Positions 18,267 to 27,763 of a DNA stretch of 64,000 bases are shown piece after piece (position 1 is the stretch's first letter; the number at the start of each line of letters is the position of its first letter). This DNA is from JAJDXO01 sp965213765. GTDB lineage: Bacteria; Pseudomonadota; Alphaproteobacteria; Rhodospirillales; UBA2165. The stretch is from assembly GCA_965213765.1 (NCBI GenBank), contig OZ243926.1:3596001-3660000 (forward strand), read 5' to 3'. The notes beneath the pieces are model-generated. The model saw nothing but the letters and a program-made list of their open reading frames with translations. It was not told the DNA's origin and did not search any database. The position numbers and the translations under genes are program-made.

Positions 18267-19700
18267 TTGACCGCTCGAGATGATATTCCAGTAAGGTTTT
18301 GGGGTGCCAGACAGGCATGTGAAGCAATCTCCACCCGGAAAATTTCCTGTTCCGAGTATGTCAGCGAGTTGCTGACGGCCCATCGGGAAAACAGAGATCT
18401 TAACGCGTTTATCTCCCTGAATGAGGAAAGAGCAACTGCGGCGGCCGCAGCACTCGATGAGCAATCGGGTACGGGTATCCTCCATGGCCTTCCGATTGCC
18501 GTAAAGGATGCCATTGCGGCAGCCGGTTTACCGGCAACCGCCGGAACCGAAGCACTTAGCGGCTATTTGCCCGAAAAAGATGCGGATGTCGTGAAACCTC
18601 TGATCGCGGCCGGCGCCTTCGTTCTGGGCAAACTCAACATGCATGAGCTGTCTTACGGAATTACCTCTAACAACGGCGCTTTTGGACCCGTCCGTAATCC
18701 GTACGACCTGAAAAGAATTCCAGGAGGCAGCAGTGGCGGAGCCGGGGCGGCTGTAGCGGCGGGCCTCGTTCCCGCTGCACTCGGTACGGATACTGGCGGC
18801 TCAGTGCGCATCCCGGCCGCCCTTTGTGGAGTTGTGGGATTTCGTCCGACCACTGGTCGCTATTCGCAGAAAGGGATCGTGCCGGTCTCGCACACGCGCG
18901 ACACCGCGGGACCATTGTGTCGATCGGTATCCGATGCGGCGATGATTGATGCCGTAATTACCGGAGAGCCCGATCAGTTGGAATCCGTTTCGCCGGGTGA
19001 GATCCGGCTTGGGCTGCCCAATCACCATTTTCTTGACAATCTTGCACCTGAAACGGCGGAGGTATTTGAGGCCAGGATAGACGATCTCCGCACCGCCGGG
19101 TGTGAGGTGATCGATGTGGACATTTCGGGCATTGAACCGCCGGCGGAAGCCTGTGGTTTTCCCATTGCGATGTATGAAACCAAGGGCGATCTGGAGTCCT
19201 TCCTGGCCGGCATCGGCGACGGAGCGCCAACTCTGGATCAATTGGTCGAGGGAATAAAAAGCCCCGACGTGAAAGGCATTCTGGGCGGAATGCTTGCGCC
19301 CGAGTTTGAACACATGGCCGGCGTCTATCAGGACGCCATTGAGAACCGGCGCCCCCGGCTTCAAAGGATTTTTGCGTCGTGTTTTGCCGACAATGGTTTG
19401 GATGCCCTGATCTTCCCAACCACGCCCCTGCCGGCCTGCAAGATTGGCGAAGATGAGACGACGGTGCTCAACGGCGAGCAAGTGCCTACCTTCCCGGCTT
19501 TCATCCACAATACCGATGCGGACAGTACGGCGGGGATACCGGGTATCTCCATACCCGGCGGACCCTCGCGCGGCGGTCTGCCCGTGGGCATAGAGATTGA
19601 CGGTCCCGAGGACCGTGATCGCAGGCTATTGGCGATTGCCCTGATGATTGAAGACATTTTTCCCCCAATTCCACGCCCACCTAACTTAAACACGACCTAA
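18267..19700 (+). CDS. Amidase signature family amidohydrolase
   Basis: 477 residues from a TTG start chosen because GAGGAG sits 7 nt upstream. The Ser-cisSer-Lys triad is complete: Lys in GLPIAVKDAI near residue 80, cis-Ser in PGGSSGGAGAA near 155 and the nucleophile in GTDTGGSVRIPAALCG near 179. The family hydrolyses amides and related C-N bonds. No signal peptide, so it is cytoplasmic and would act on a substrate brought in by the ABC transporter 38 nt downstream. The exact amide is unknown; urea derivatives, acylamides or indoleacetamide-type compounds are possible. Confidence 0.92.
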   Translation: MTARDDIPVRFWGARQACEAISTRKISCSEYVSELLTAHRENRDLNAFISLNEERATAAAAALDEQSGTGILHGLPIAVKDAIAAAGLPATAGTEALSGYLPEKDADVVKPLIAAGAFVLGKLNMHELSYGITSNNGAFGPVRNPYDLKRIPGGSSGGAGAAVAAGLVPAALGTDTGGSVRIPAALCGVVGFRPTTGRYSQKGIVPVSHTRDTAGPLCRSVSDAAMIDAVITGEPDQLESVSPGEIRLGLPNHHFLDNLAPETAEVFEARIDDLRTAGCEVIDVDISGIEPPAEACGFPIAMYETKGDLESFLAGIGDGAPTLDQLVEGIKSPDVKGILGGMLAPEFEHMAGVYQDAIENRRPRLQRIFASCFADNGLDALIFPTTPLPACKIGEDETTVLNGEQVPTFPAFIHNTDADSTAGIPGISIPGGPSRGGLPVGIEIDGPEDRDRRLLAIALMIEDIFPPIPRPPNLNTT

Positions 19701-19738
19701 CGGTCACTTGGTTAGACAGATAGTTCAAGGAGGCAACC

Positions 19739-20926
19739 ATGACTGACAAACCGAGACGTATCTCCAGGCGAAGCGCGCTTGCCGGCCTGGCCGGCGGGGC
19801 TTCCCTCATGGCGCTGCCCGGCGGGATCAGAACCGCCAGCGCAGCCAATCAATTCAAGATGGGGACTTTCTTTTCTCTCTCTGGGCCCGCATCTCTGTTT
19901 GGGCCGACCCAGACGGCGTGTAACGCCCTCGCCGTGGACGAAATCAACGCCGCAGGCGGTATTCTTGGGCGGCCTGTGCAGATCGTAGCCGGTGATGGCG
20001 GTGCGCCGCCCGCCGAGGCGGCAAAAACCGCCGTTCGGATGATGCTGCGTGACAAAGTGGACGTTATCGTAGGCTCCCATGACAGTGCCGTCCGTCAGGC
20101 CATCGTTGGCGCCCTGAAGGGCCGGATTCCCTATGTCTATACACCCCTTTACGAGGGTGGAGAGTGTGCGCCGAACACTTATGTTCCCGCGGACACGCCG
20201 CAGCAGCAGATCAAGCCCTCGATCAATGCCATGCATGATTTATTCGGCACCAAGAAGATATATTTGATTGGCAACGGGTATGTGTGGCCTCAGCAGAGCA
20301 ATGCTCGGGCGAAGCAGTTCATCTCCGAGTTTGGCGGCTCAATCGTTGGCGAAGAATACGCGCCTCTCGGCCCCGGCAACAAATTTGACGATGCGGTAAC
20401 CCGTATCAAGAACGCGAAGCCGGATCTCGTACTGATAACCCTCGTCGGCGGCGACAATATCAACTTCAACCGTACCTTCGCCGGATTCGGATTGGACAAG
20501 AATATCAAGCGGCTCTCTCTTTTGCTCGAGGAACTGAGCCTTCAGGGCATTGGTCCGAATAACGGCAACGGGCTGTTTAGTTGCATGTCCTACTTCTCCG
20601 CGGTCGATACGCCGGCCAACAACGAATTCAAGGCTCGTTTTGCGAAAAAGTTCGGTGCGAAAGCTCCACCTCTTTCAATGATTGGGGTCGACGCTTATTC
20701 CGGTACGAATTGCGCTGCGTCTCTCATCAACAAGGCGGGGTCCACCGATGCCAAGGCGGTGATGGCTGCCTCGGAGGGTTTGCAATACAAGACGGCGACC
20801 GGAACCGGAACGATGACGAACCGCCATGTTGCCAAGGACATGTACCTCGCCGAAGCAAAAGGAGTTGAATTCAAGATCATCAAATCCTTCGGCAAGATCG
20901 AACATGGAGAGAAGTGCTCTGTGTGA
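19739..20926 (+). CDS. ABC transporter substrate-binding protein, urea/amide (branched-chain amino acid) type
   Basis: 395 residues; AAGGAGG precedes the ATG. A twin-arginine-like signal (RRISRRSALAGLAGGASLMA) ends near residue 36, so the mature protein is periplasmic. The mature part follows the leucine-binding-protein fold in its urea/amide branch (FKMGTFFSLSGPASLFGPTQ, AVDEINAAGGILGRPVQIV, DVIVGSHDSAVRQAI, MIGVDAYSGTN). It is the first transporter gene and its neighbour amidase suggests an amide or ureide ligand. The signal-sequence route is predicted only. Confidence 0.88.
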   Translation: MTDKPRRISRRSALAGLAGGASLMALPGGIRTASAANQFKMGTFFSLSGPASLFGPTQTACNALAVDEINAAGGILGRPVQIVAGDGGAPPAEAAKTAVRMMLRDKVDVIVGSHDSAVRQAIVGALKGRIPYVYTPLYEGGECAPNTYVPADTPQQQIKPSINAMHDLFGTKKIYLIGNGYVWPQQSNARAKQFISEFGGSIVGEEYAPLGPGNKFDDAVTRIKNAKPDLVLITLVGGDNINFNRTFAGFGLDKNIKRLSLLLEELSLQGIGPNNGNGLFSCMSYFSAVDTPANNEFKARFAKKFGAKAPPLSMIGVDAYSGTNCAASLINKAGSTDAKAVMAASEGLQYKTATGTGTMTNRHVAKDMYLAEAKGVEFKIIKSFGKIEHGEKCSV

Positions 20927-20956
20927 TACTACCCCGACCCAGGAGCGGCCACGCGC

Positions 20957-21808
20957 ATGGATTCGGTGTTGATAGCCAATGGGCTGAATATCTCATTTGA
21001 AATCGTCACCCTTGCGCTGGTCGCCATGGGCTTGGCTGTTACCCTAGGCCTGCTCGGCGTTCTAAATCTTGCCCACGGTGAGTTTGTCATGATCGGCGCC
21101 TACTGTGCATTCTTTGTACAGGAGCAGGGGCTATCCTATTTGTGGGCGTTTCCGCTGGTCGTCATCGTGTGCATCGTCATTGGTTGGCCGGTGGAGCGAT
21201 CCGTCATCCGCGCACTATATTCACGGCCGTTTGACACGATCCTGGCGACCTGGGGCCTCAGCCTGCTGCTGCGGGAAATCGTGGAATTTTTCTTTGGGCC
21301 GGGTTTCAACAGCGTCGATCAGCCGGTTTCCGGCACAGTGAACATATTTGGCGCGGACTATCCCTTGTACCAGCTTCTCGTCATGTTGATAGCCGTACTC
21401 CTGATCGGCGCACTAGTGGCGTGGTATGTCAAAAGCTCTACCGGGCGCCGTATTCAGGCTCTGGTGGACAATCCCAATCTCGCGAAATCGGTCGGAATAC
21501 CCACTATCGCCCTTGCCAGAAATACATTCATCTTCGGCCTGTGCCTGGCGGGAATTGCCGGTGTCCTTTTGGCCCCGATTGTCGCCGTATATCCCGGCAT
21601 GGGGATTGATCACGTCCTAAAATCATTCTTTGTGTTGGTCGTGGGTGGCCTCGGCAATGTCGTGGGGCTTGTTGTTGGTTCCGGCGTGATCGGCGGCGCG
21701 GAATCCATCGTTGCCGCGATTCTGGACCGAACCGCCGGATACACTTTTGTTTTGATCGTCGCACTGTTATTCCTTTGGAAAAAACCCGGTGGCCTGGTTA
21801 GCCGCTAA
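20957..21808 (+). CDS. Branched-chain/urea-type ABC transporter permease (LivH/UrtB-like)
   Basis: 283 residues, about eight hydrophobic helices, usual length for LivH/UrtB permeases. Family marks are LGLLGVLNLAHGEFVMIGAY near the N-terminus and the loop region GRRIQALVDNPNLAKSVGIP that contacts the ATPase. The last 20 nt overlap the next gene, which starts at GTG 21789, so the two are translationally coupled. Confidence 0.9.
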   Translation: MDSVLIANGLNISFEIVTLALVAMGLAVTLGLLGVLNLAHGEFVMIGAYCAFFVQEQGLSYLWAFPLVVIVCIVIGWPVERSVIRALYSRPFDTILATWGLSLLLREIVEFFFGPGFNSVDQPVSGTVNIFGADYPLYQLLVMLIAVLLIGALVAWYVKSSTGRRIQALVDNPNLAKSVGIPTIALARNTFIFGLCLAGIAGVLLAPIVAVYPGMGIDHVLKSFFVLVVGGLGNVVGLVVGSGVIGGAESIVAAILDRTAGYTFVLIVALLFLWKKPGGLVSR

Positions 21809-23519
21809 TCTTGCTTTCATCACCGCAATCCTGGTGGTGTTGCCGCAGATTGTCGGTGACTTCTGGGCGTTCACACTGGCCCTTTTCCTGCTTTACGCCA
21901 TCGCTTGCCTGGGTCTGGGGCTTTCCTGGGGACAAGCGGGCCTGCTCTCTCTGGGTCAAGGGTTCTTTCTTGGATTTAGTGCTTACACATCCGGCCTTAT
22001 CCTTATCAGCTTTTCAACAAGCGCTTGGCTCTTTCCGCTTCTCGGGCTCAGCGTCATTGCGCCCGGGCTTATCGCCTACTTTTTTGGTTGCATGATCTTT
22101 CACGGGCGAACTCGGAACACGGCCTTCTTTGCCATTATTACGTTGGCCTTGATATTGCTGGCCGCTCAAATTGCCACGTCCTGGGAGTCGGTGACCGGCG
22201 GATACAACGGCCTCCGGAATATTCCCGGTCTACCTGGGTTCTCCGAGCTTGAAGATGCGTATACCCTGTCGGCCATCGCTCTCGGGCTCTCCATGATGTT
22301 TGTTGCCTGGATCATGCAGACGCCACTGGGGGTATTATGGCGGGCCTTGTCTCAAGACGAGCGGCGCGTCGCGTTCCTGGGCTTCAACCACAACCAGCTC
22401 AAGTCGGTCGCTTTTGGCCTGAGCGGACTGTTTGGAGGTATTGCGGGGACCCTGTATGCGCCACAAAACAGTTTGGTGACACCGGATCTATTCGGGTTCC
22501 TGCTCTCCACCAGCTTTGTCGTGTGGGTGGCCATCGGTGGACGAAATACACTTTACGGTCCCGTTCTTGGGGCCATCGGTATCGGACTGGCCACCAATAC
22601 GTTGCGTGAGAGCATCAGCTTCTGGGAGGTTATTCTCGCCGTCATCTTTATTGCTGCGGTTCTATACTTCAGAGAAGGAGTAACCGGGACGGTGGAGCCG
22701 GCCATCAAGCGCTGGTTTGAGCGTAGTGCCCGAGTACGGAAATCCGCCCCTGCACGGCATTCAACGATAACTTTCGATAAGATCAGTATCGAAAACCTGA
22801 ACCTGAGCGTCGGGAATGTTGGCATATTGGAAGATCTTAATTTGAATATTGGTTCTCCGGGCATTTACTGCCTCATTGGTCCGAACGGAGCGGGAAAGAC
22901 CACCATATTTAATGCCATGACCGGGGAGCTTGAGGCTCAATCCGGGACTGTGTCGATGCTCGGTACCCGAGGGATCAAAATGGATGCCCGGACACAAACA
23001 ATTGCCGGACTGGGCCGAAAGTTCCAAGTACCCAGCGTCTTTGACCAGCTTACGGTCGGTGAAAACCTGGCAATCGCCCTATGGTCTGGGCGGCCGTCTC
23101 GATGCGATCTCTTAAGAATGTCCCTGTTGGACTGGGAGAGCCCCGTGCTCACCGAGTTGGAACACCGCTTTCCATTTCTGACTGATCGCCAGCAAATGGT
23201 CGGCAACCTTTCTCATGGTCAACGTCAGGTTCTTGATCTCGCAATGGTGCTCTGCACCGAACCGCGGCTCATACTGCTGGATGAACCCTGCGCGGGACTG
23301 TCACTCGCCGAAACGAATGAAGTCATAAGTACCGTCCGCTGGGCCATCGATCGCTTCCAGGCAACCGCGATGATCATCGAACATGATATGGCAATGGTGC
23401 GGGAGCTCGCTGACCACGTATTTGTTCTACACAATGGGAGCATGCTTTTTGAAGGCAGTGTCACGGAAGTTCAGTCGAACGCGGCTGTTCAAGCTGTGTA
23501 TACGGGAGGCACGAAATGA
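21789..23519 (+). CDS. Fused ABC permease-ATPase (LivM/UrtC fused to LivG/UrtD)
   Basis: 576 residues from a GTG inside the previous gene. Residues about 1-300 are a LivM/UrtC-like membrane domain (LSWGQAGLLSLGQGFFLGFS, RNTAFFAIITLALILLA, FLGFNHNQLKSVAFGLSG). A charged linker follows, and residues about 330-576 are an ATPase: Walker A GPNGAGKTT near 366, signature LSHGQRQVLDLAM near 474, Walker B LILLDEPCAG near 492 and the His switch IIEHDM. The signature reads LSHGQ, as in the UrtD branch. Urea- and branched-chain systems usually encode these as two genes. It overlaps the next gene by ATGA. Confidence 0.9.
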   Translation: MAWLAANLAFITAILVVLPQIVGDFWAFTLALFLLYAIACLGLGLSWGQAGLLSLGQGFFLGFSAYTSGLILISFSTSAWLFPLLGLSVIAPGLIAYFFGCMIFHGRTRNTAFFAIITLALILLAAQIATSWESVTGGYNGLRNIPGLPGFSELEDAYTLSAIALGLSMMFVAWIMQTPLGVLWRALSQDERRVAFLGFNHNQLKSVAFGLSGLFGGIAGTLYAPQNSLVTPDLFGFLLSTSFVVWVAIGGRNTLYGPVLGAIGIGLATNTLRESISFWEVILAVIFIAAVLYFREGVTGTVEPAIKRWFERSARVRKSAPARHSTITFDKISIENLNLSVGNVGILEDLNLNIGSPGIYCLIGPNGAGKTTIFNAMTGELEAQSGTVSMLGTRGIKMDARTQTIAGLGRKFQVPSVFDQLTVGENLAIALWSGRPSRCDLLRMSLLDWESPVLTELEHRFPFLTDRQQMVGNLSHGQRQVLDLAMVLCTEPRLILLDEPCAGLSLAETNEVISTVRWAIDRFQATAMIIEHDMAMVRELADHVFVLHNGSMLFEGSVTEVQSNAAVQAVYTGGTK

Positions 23520-24214
23520 CCGACCCGGCCCGCTTTACGTTCGAAGAGATCACTGGCGGCTATGGTGCCATGATGGTCGTCCGGGGACTATCGGCCGAAG
23601 TCGGGGAAGGCCAGTGTCTTTGCGTGCTGGGACGCAACGGAGTTGGCAAAAGCACACTCATGAATGTTCTTTCCGGCCATCTAGAGGCCGCCGAGGGAAG
23701 CATTCGATTGAATGGCCGGAATTTGGTGCCCCTGTCCCCCGATGCCCGGTGCCGCCAAGGAATGAGTTATGCAATGCAGGAACGGCCGGTCTTTGACCAC
23801 CTTTCCGTTTTTGACAACCTGATGCTGATGCAGGCCTCGGCCGGAATTGATCTCTATCGCTCTTACTTCGATAAGTTTCCGATTTTGGAAAACCGCCTGG
23901 ACCAGAAGGCGGGAACTCTTAGCGGCGGAGAGCGAAAAATCCTCTCTTTCACTCGCACCCTGGCAGAAGAAGGTGACATCACGCTGCTCGACGAACCGTC
24001 CGAGGGCGTTCAATCAGAAAATATTTCGCATATGGAGAATATCATCACGGAAGCCAAGTCGAGAGGCTGCTCCTTTGTCGTGGTCGAGCAACATCTCCAT
24101 CTGGCTGAAGCCATTGCGGATCACTTTCTCATTATTGATCAGGGCAAATGCGTCCTACAGTGCGCCGCTGCCGACACGGACAGGCAGGAATTGTTGGCAC
24201 GTTTGGAAGTTTGA
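23516..24214 (+). CDS. ABC transporter ATPase (LivF/UrtE-like)
   Basis: 232 residues. Walker A LGRNGVGKSTL near residue 41, Q-loop in YAMQERPVFDHL, signature LSGGERKILSFTRTLAE near 138, Walker B ITLLDEPSEGVQ near 158, switch His in VVEQHLHLAEAI. The LivF/UrtE half normally pairs with the LivG/UrtD half, which here is fused to the permease. It begins inside the previous stop codon (ATGA) and ends the amidase/transporter operon. Confidence 0.9.
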   Translation: MTDPARFTFEEITGGYGAMMVVRGLSAEVGEGQCLCVLGRNGVGKSTLMNVLSGHLEAAEGSIRLNGRNLVPLSPDARCRQGMSYAMQERPVFDHLSVFDNLMLMQASAGIDLYRSYFDKFPILENRLDQKAGTLSGGERKILSFTRTLAEEGDITLLDEPSEGVQSENISHMENIITEAKSRGCSFVVVEQHLHLAEAIADHFLIIDQGKCVLQCAAADTDRQELLARLEV

Positions 24215-24286
24215 GCCGGATCACATTTTGTCCGCTAAGGGTCGGCGGGGACTTTGCCCTGACCCGAAACGAGGTCAGCCTACCTA

Positions 24287-24883
24287 TTGGGAGCGGACTC
24301 ACGACCGATTATCTGCCCGAAATGCGGTTGCGACAACATTCAGGAGCGCACAACGCGCAAGCCGCAGCCCTACCGCTGCCGGGGCTGCCGCAAAGACTTC
24401 TCCGTTAAGACCGACACGCTCATGCACTCTTCGCCGCTCGGCTTCTGCATATGGGCGAGCGCCATATTCCTGTCGACGACAAACATCAAGGGAATTGCCA
24501 GCATGAAACTGCATCGGGACTTAAAGGTCACGCTGAAGACGGCATGGCACTTGGCCCATCGCATCCGCGAGTCATGGCAGGGCGAATCGTCTGTGTTATC
24601 TGGGCCGGCTGAGAGCGACAGTCTATACCGACGGAAGGATGCGATGAACCATCAACTCAAACGGCCTCGCAGGCGCCCCGTCGAAAAGGAATGGCCGGAG
24701 ACCATCCCGGACACGCCGGAGAATGTCGCGCGCGCCATCATGGCTGGCCCGCCGAAGAGGGAGTGGAACTACTTGAAAGACCCCGTCCTACCCCTCGGAT
24801 GTTTAAGCCCGTATCTACTAATTCCGAACAACCATGTGAATCGGCTCTACACAATTGAAATAGATCGGATTCACATGTTTTGA
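24287..24883 (+). pseudogene. IS1595-family transposase relic joined to its small passenger ORF
   Basis: The frame starts with a zinc ribbon (CPKCGCDNI, then CRGCRKDFSV) and the helix-turn-helix region of ISPna2-like transposases (TNIKGIASMKLHRDLKVT, WHLAHRIRESW). It breaks at SGPAESD just before the expected DDE core, which is missing, and continues in frame as AMNHQLKRPRRRPVEKEW with IPDTPENVARAIMAGPPK, a short basic protein often found beside such transposases (ATG at 24644). Its 3' end runs into the 94-bp repeat. The element cannot move itself. Confidence 0.7.
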
Positions 24884-24926
24884 CAAAACCGCGCCGTGGT
24901 TCCGTCAAAACATGACCCGATCTAGC
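24833..24926 (+). repeat. 94-bp dispersed repeat, copy 1
   Basis: Contains two nested inverted repeats: CATGTGAATC (24833-24842) with GATTCACATG (24868-24877), and TTTTGAC (24878-24884) with GTCAAAA (24904-24910). The reverse complement of 45171-45264 matches it at 91 of 94 positions. Similarity stops abruptly at both ends. It behaves like a small non-autonomous or REP-like element. Confidence 0.85.
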
Positions 24927-25106
24927 CCGCACCCAAGCGGCGGGCAGCGCCGCATGGCCGTCGATCAAGCCGTGCGCGGTTCCGGGCTGGCGGAAACAAA
25001 CACGCTCTCGGATATTGGGCGGATTTCGAGCCGAAACTGGAACCGAGACAGCGCCACGCACCACGAACTCCGCAGACTTCCGGTCGTCGAAATCGGCCTC
25101 CGGAGC

Positions 25107-26171
25107 CTAGCCGTCATAGGCAAAGGGTTTGGTGAGTTGGATATCGGCCCGTTTTTCGTCGTAAAAGCCCTGGGGCTTGTATTCGTCGGTGTGCATGTAA
25201 CATTCGATCGAGGCGCGGTCCGAGCCATCCTCGAAGGTAAATAGCCTTGAGTGAGGCATGGCATGATCCTTTACGAACCAGCGGGTTAATGCCGCCACGT
25301 TGACAAAGGTGGCGCCGCCGTACCGGGTTTCGATATGGCTTTTGTTGCCGCGGGTGTCGTCGGGATTTGTGTGGGTATGCCCCCCAAGCCAGAAATCCAG
25401 TTTCCCCGGATTGTCGTCCAGCCACTTCTCGAACAAGCCCTCACAATATCTGCCGCCGACCCAGCACAGGTAACTCGCTTCCCGGGGCGTTCCTTCCGCA
25501 TAGTAGCCGTGATAGTCGGTGGTCCATTCCCCCTCGGCATTTTTCTTCATGCCTTCCCAGTCGCCGGTCGCAACCGTGGTTTCGCGGAGAAGATAGTGGT
25601 GCGCTGAAATGATGATTTTGTCCTGGTGGTTGGTTTCTATCTGGTCCACCCACCAGTCGAAGGTTTCCCGGGTGACGACGCCTCCGGGGTTGCCGCCGAG
25701 TTCGCCGCGGCCTTTCTCTTGAGCCGTCTCGTTCACGTCGCTCATCATCAGGATCCTGATGTTGCCGACATCGAAATAGTACCGTTCAAACGTACCGGTG
25801 ACGGGGTAGGGCATACGGGAGGCATCGACGCCCGATACCTCGCTGTTTTCGCCCACGGGGTCGATATATTTGCGGAACCAAATGGCTTCCTCTTCGTCCG
25901 GAGCGTTGCGGTCGTGATTGCCGCAAAGCGTATAAATGGCTTCCCGCGGGTGTTTGCTCAGGGCGCCAAACTGACGGACGATTTCCTCGCCCTCTTCCTC
26001 CGTCGGCAAGCCGAAAGCCGCCGAAAAATCTCCGACATTGATGCCGAAATTCCACTCGAACTCCTCTTCCGCTTGGCGGATGGCGTCGCCCAGACTCTCG
26101 CGGCCGTTTTTCTTGTCGAACCAAACATGGGGGCAGCCCGAGGCCCACATGCGAAGTTTTTGGGACGTCAC
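25107..26171 (-). CDS. Metallophosphoesterase (calcineurin-like)
   Basis: 354 residues. Metal-site motifs II-V are present: NVGDFSAAFG near residue 46, TLCGNHDRN near 83, IIISAHHYLL near 184 and LGGHTHTNP near 250. Motif I, normally D-x-H, reads SGCPHVWFD near residue 11, so the first Asp is replaced or displaced. No signal peptide. The GTG start overlaps the tctA stop (GTGA), so it is coupled to the tricarboxylate transporter operon, an unusual partner. Substrate may be a phosphoester, or a phosphonate or cyclic nucleotide; none can be chosen from the sequence. Confidence 0.82.
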   Translation of the reverse strand: MTSQKLRMWASGCPHVWFDKKNGRESLGDAIRQAEEEFEWNFGINVGDFSAAFGLPTEEEGEEIVRQFGALSKHPREAIYTLCGNHDRNAPDEEEAIWFRKYIDPVGENSEVSGVDASRMPYPVTGTFERYYFDVGNIRILMMSDVNETAQEKGRGELGGNPGGVVTRETFDWWVDQIETNHQDKIIISAHHYLLRETTVATGDWEGMKKNAEGEWTTDYHGYYAEGTPREASYLCWVGGRYCEGLFEKWLDDNPGKLDFWLGGHTHTNPDDTRGNKSHIETRYGGATFVNVAALTRWFVKDHAMPHSRLFTFEDGSDRASIECYMHTDEYKPQGFYDEKRADIQLTKPFAYDG

Positions 26172-27763
26172 GCCGAAGCCTCCAGACGCCGCCTCCGGGC
26201 GGTATACACGAGGACACCGATTGCCAAGAGCATCAAGATCGTGGCAATCGGCGTACTGAACAGAAAGAAGGGGTCGTTCCCGCTTGCGCTAAATGCCCGA
26301 CGAGCGCTTAGCTCCAGTTTGTCGCCGAGAATAAAGGCGATGACAAAGGGGAGGGGCGAAATCTCGAGCTTCCGCATAGCGTAGCCCAATACGCCGAATC
26401 CGAGGGCAAACCAAATTGCTTCCAACCGGGTTTCCTGGATGTAGATCGCCGTCAGCGTAAGCAGCAAGACGGACGGCAGCAGCATTTGCTTGGGGATGCG
26501 GATCATGACCCCCATCGAGCGCATGAACAAACCCCCGATGGTCCAGTTCAGGACATTGGCGAATGCCATGGCCGTGAACAGACCAAAGGCGATCACCAAC
26601 TCCGGGTTGACCGTGTCTGTGGTAAATTTGAACACGGCGGGACCGGGAACGAATCCGCCGATGCTTTCGGCGGCCAAAATCAAAAAAACAGCGGCCGCAT
26701 TTCCGGGAATGCCGAGGGACAGGACGGGGATCAAGTTCGCCCCGGAGACAGAGGAATTTGCCGCTTCGGTGGCGGCAATACCCTGAGGGGCCCCTCCACC
26801 GAAGTCCAAGTCTTCCGGGCTTTTGCGGTTTTGGTGCCGGGACCTGCCAACGGTATATCCCAGCGTTGCCGCCAAGGTGGAGCCAATGCCCGGCAAGGCG
26901 CCGATGGCTGTCCCGATCAAGGCGGAGCGGGATATATAGGGCATGAGGCGGCGGATATCAGCCCAGTGCAAGGCTTGATCGCCACTTTCCCGAACAGCCG
27001 AAAACGATCCGGTCTCGCGCTTCTCCCGTACGAGATTGTCGATCCCCTCGAAGACTGCGCCCAGGATCAGCACGCCCAGCACGGCGGTGGTAATTGGAAA
27101 CCCGCGTGCAAGTTGATCCGTACCCAAGGATAGACGGGGATAAAAATCTTCTCCGGTCCCAATGAATACGGCAAGAAGGCCAAGTCCGGTGGAAATCAAA
27201 CCTTTTGCCGGTGATCCCCCGATCACGGCGGCGATAAAACTGAGAGAGAGGATTAGAAGGGCTGTTTTCTCCGGGAGGTCCAAATGGGCCTCGATGATGA
27301 TCGCCAGAAAGGGCGCACAGACAAACAGCACCAGATCCGAGAACGTATCGCCGGAGGCCGAGGAGAAATGGGCAATGCGCAGCGCCTTCTTGGCTTGCCC
27401 GTTCTGCGCCATCGGAAATCCATCCAGGGTGGTCATGTAGGCATCCGGAGTGCCCGGCGTATTGAACAAAATTGCCGGCACGGCACCCCCGACGGTCGCC
27501 CCTTTCATGATCCCGATCAGGAACCCCAGAACCGGCAGCAATGCCGATGCGTGATATCCGAAGCTTGAGAGAAGTAGTGGCAGTGAAATGGCCATCGCGA
27601 CCGGGCCTGCCAATCCCGGCGTAGCCCCCACCATGATACCGAGCAAGAATCCGGCGAGCACCATGGCGATGTTGATGGAGACAGGTATGCCGAATATGGA
27701 AAACAGTTCGGACCCCAGAAAGAATGCCAGGATTCCCTCAAGAATGTAGTCGCCAACACCCAT
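26168..27763 (-). CDS. tctA: Tripartite tricarboxylate transporter large permease TctA
   Basis: 531 residues with about twelve hydrophobic helices; slightly longer than typical TctA (about 500). Family marks: LGIMVGATPGLAGPVAMAIS, the duplicated glycine-rich ATVGGAVPAILFNTPGTPD, and GALPGIGSTLAATLGYT in the second half. It forms the membrane channel with TctB and receives substrate from TctC. It overlaps tctB upstream (TGATG) and the phosphoesterase downstream (GTGA). Confidence 0.93.
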   Translation of the reverse strand: MGVGDYILEGILAFFLGSELFSIFGIPVSINIAMVLAGFLLGIMVGATPGLAGPVAMAISLPLLLSSFGYHASALLPVLGFLIGIMKGATVGGAVPAILFNTPGTPDAYMTTLDGFPMAQNGQAKKALRIAHFSSASGDTFSDLVLFVCAPFLAIIIEAHLDLPEKTALLILSLSFIAAVIGGSPAKGLISTGLGLLAVFIGTGEDFYPRLSLGTDQLARGFPITTAVLGVLILGAVFEGIDNLVREKRETGSFSAVRESGDQALHWADIRRLMPYISRSALIGTAIGALPGIGSTLAATLGYTVGRSRHQNRKSPEDLDFGGGAPQGIAATEAANSSVSGANLIPVLSLGIPGNAAAVFLILAAESIGGFVPGPAVFKFTTDTVNPELVIAFGLFTAMAFANVLNWTIGGLFMRSMGVMIRIPKQMLLPSVLLLTLTAIYIQETRLEAIWFALGFGVLGYAMRKLEISPLPFVIAFILGDKLELSARRAFSASGNDPFFLFSTPIATILMLLAIGVLVYTARRRRLEASA

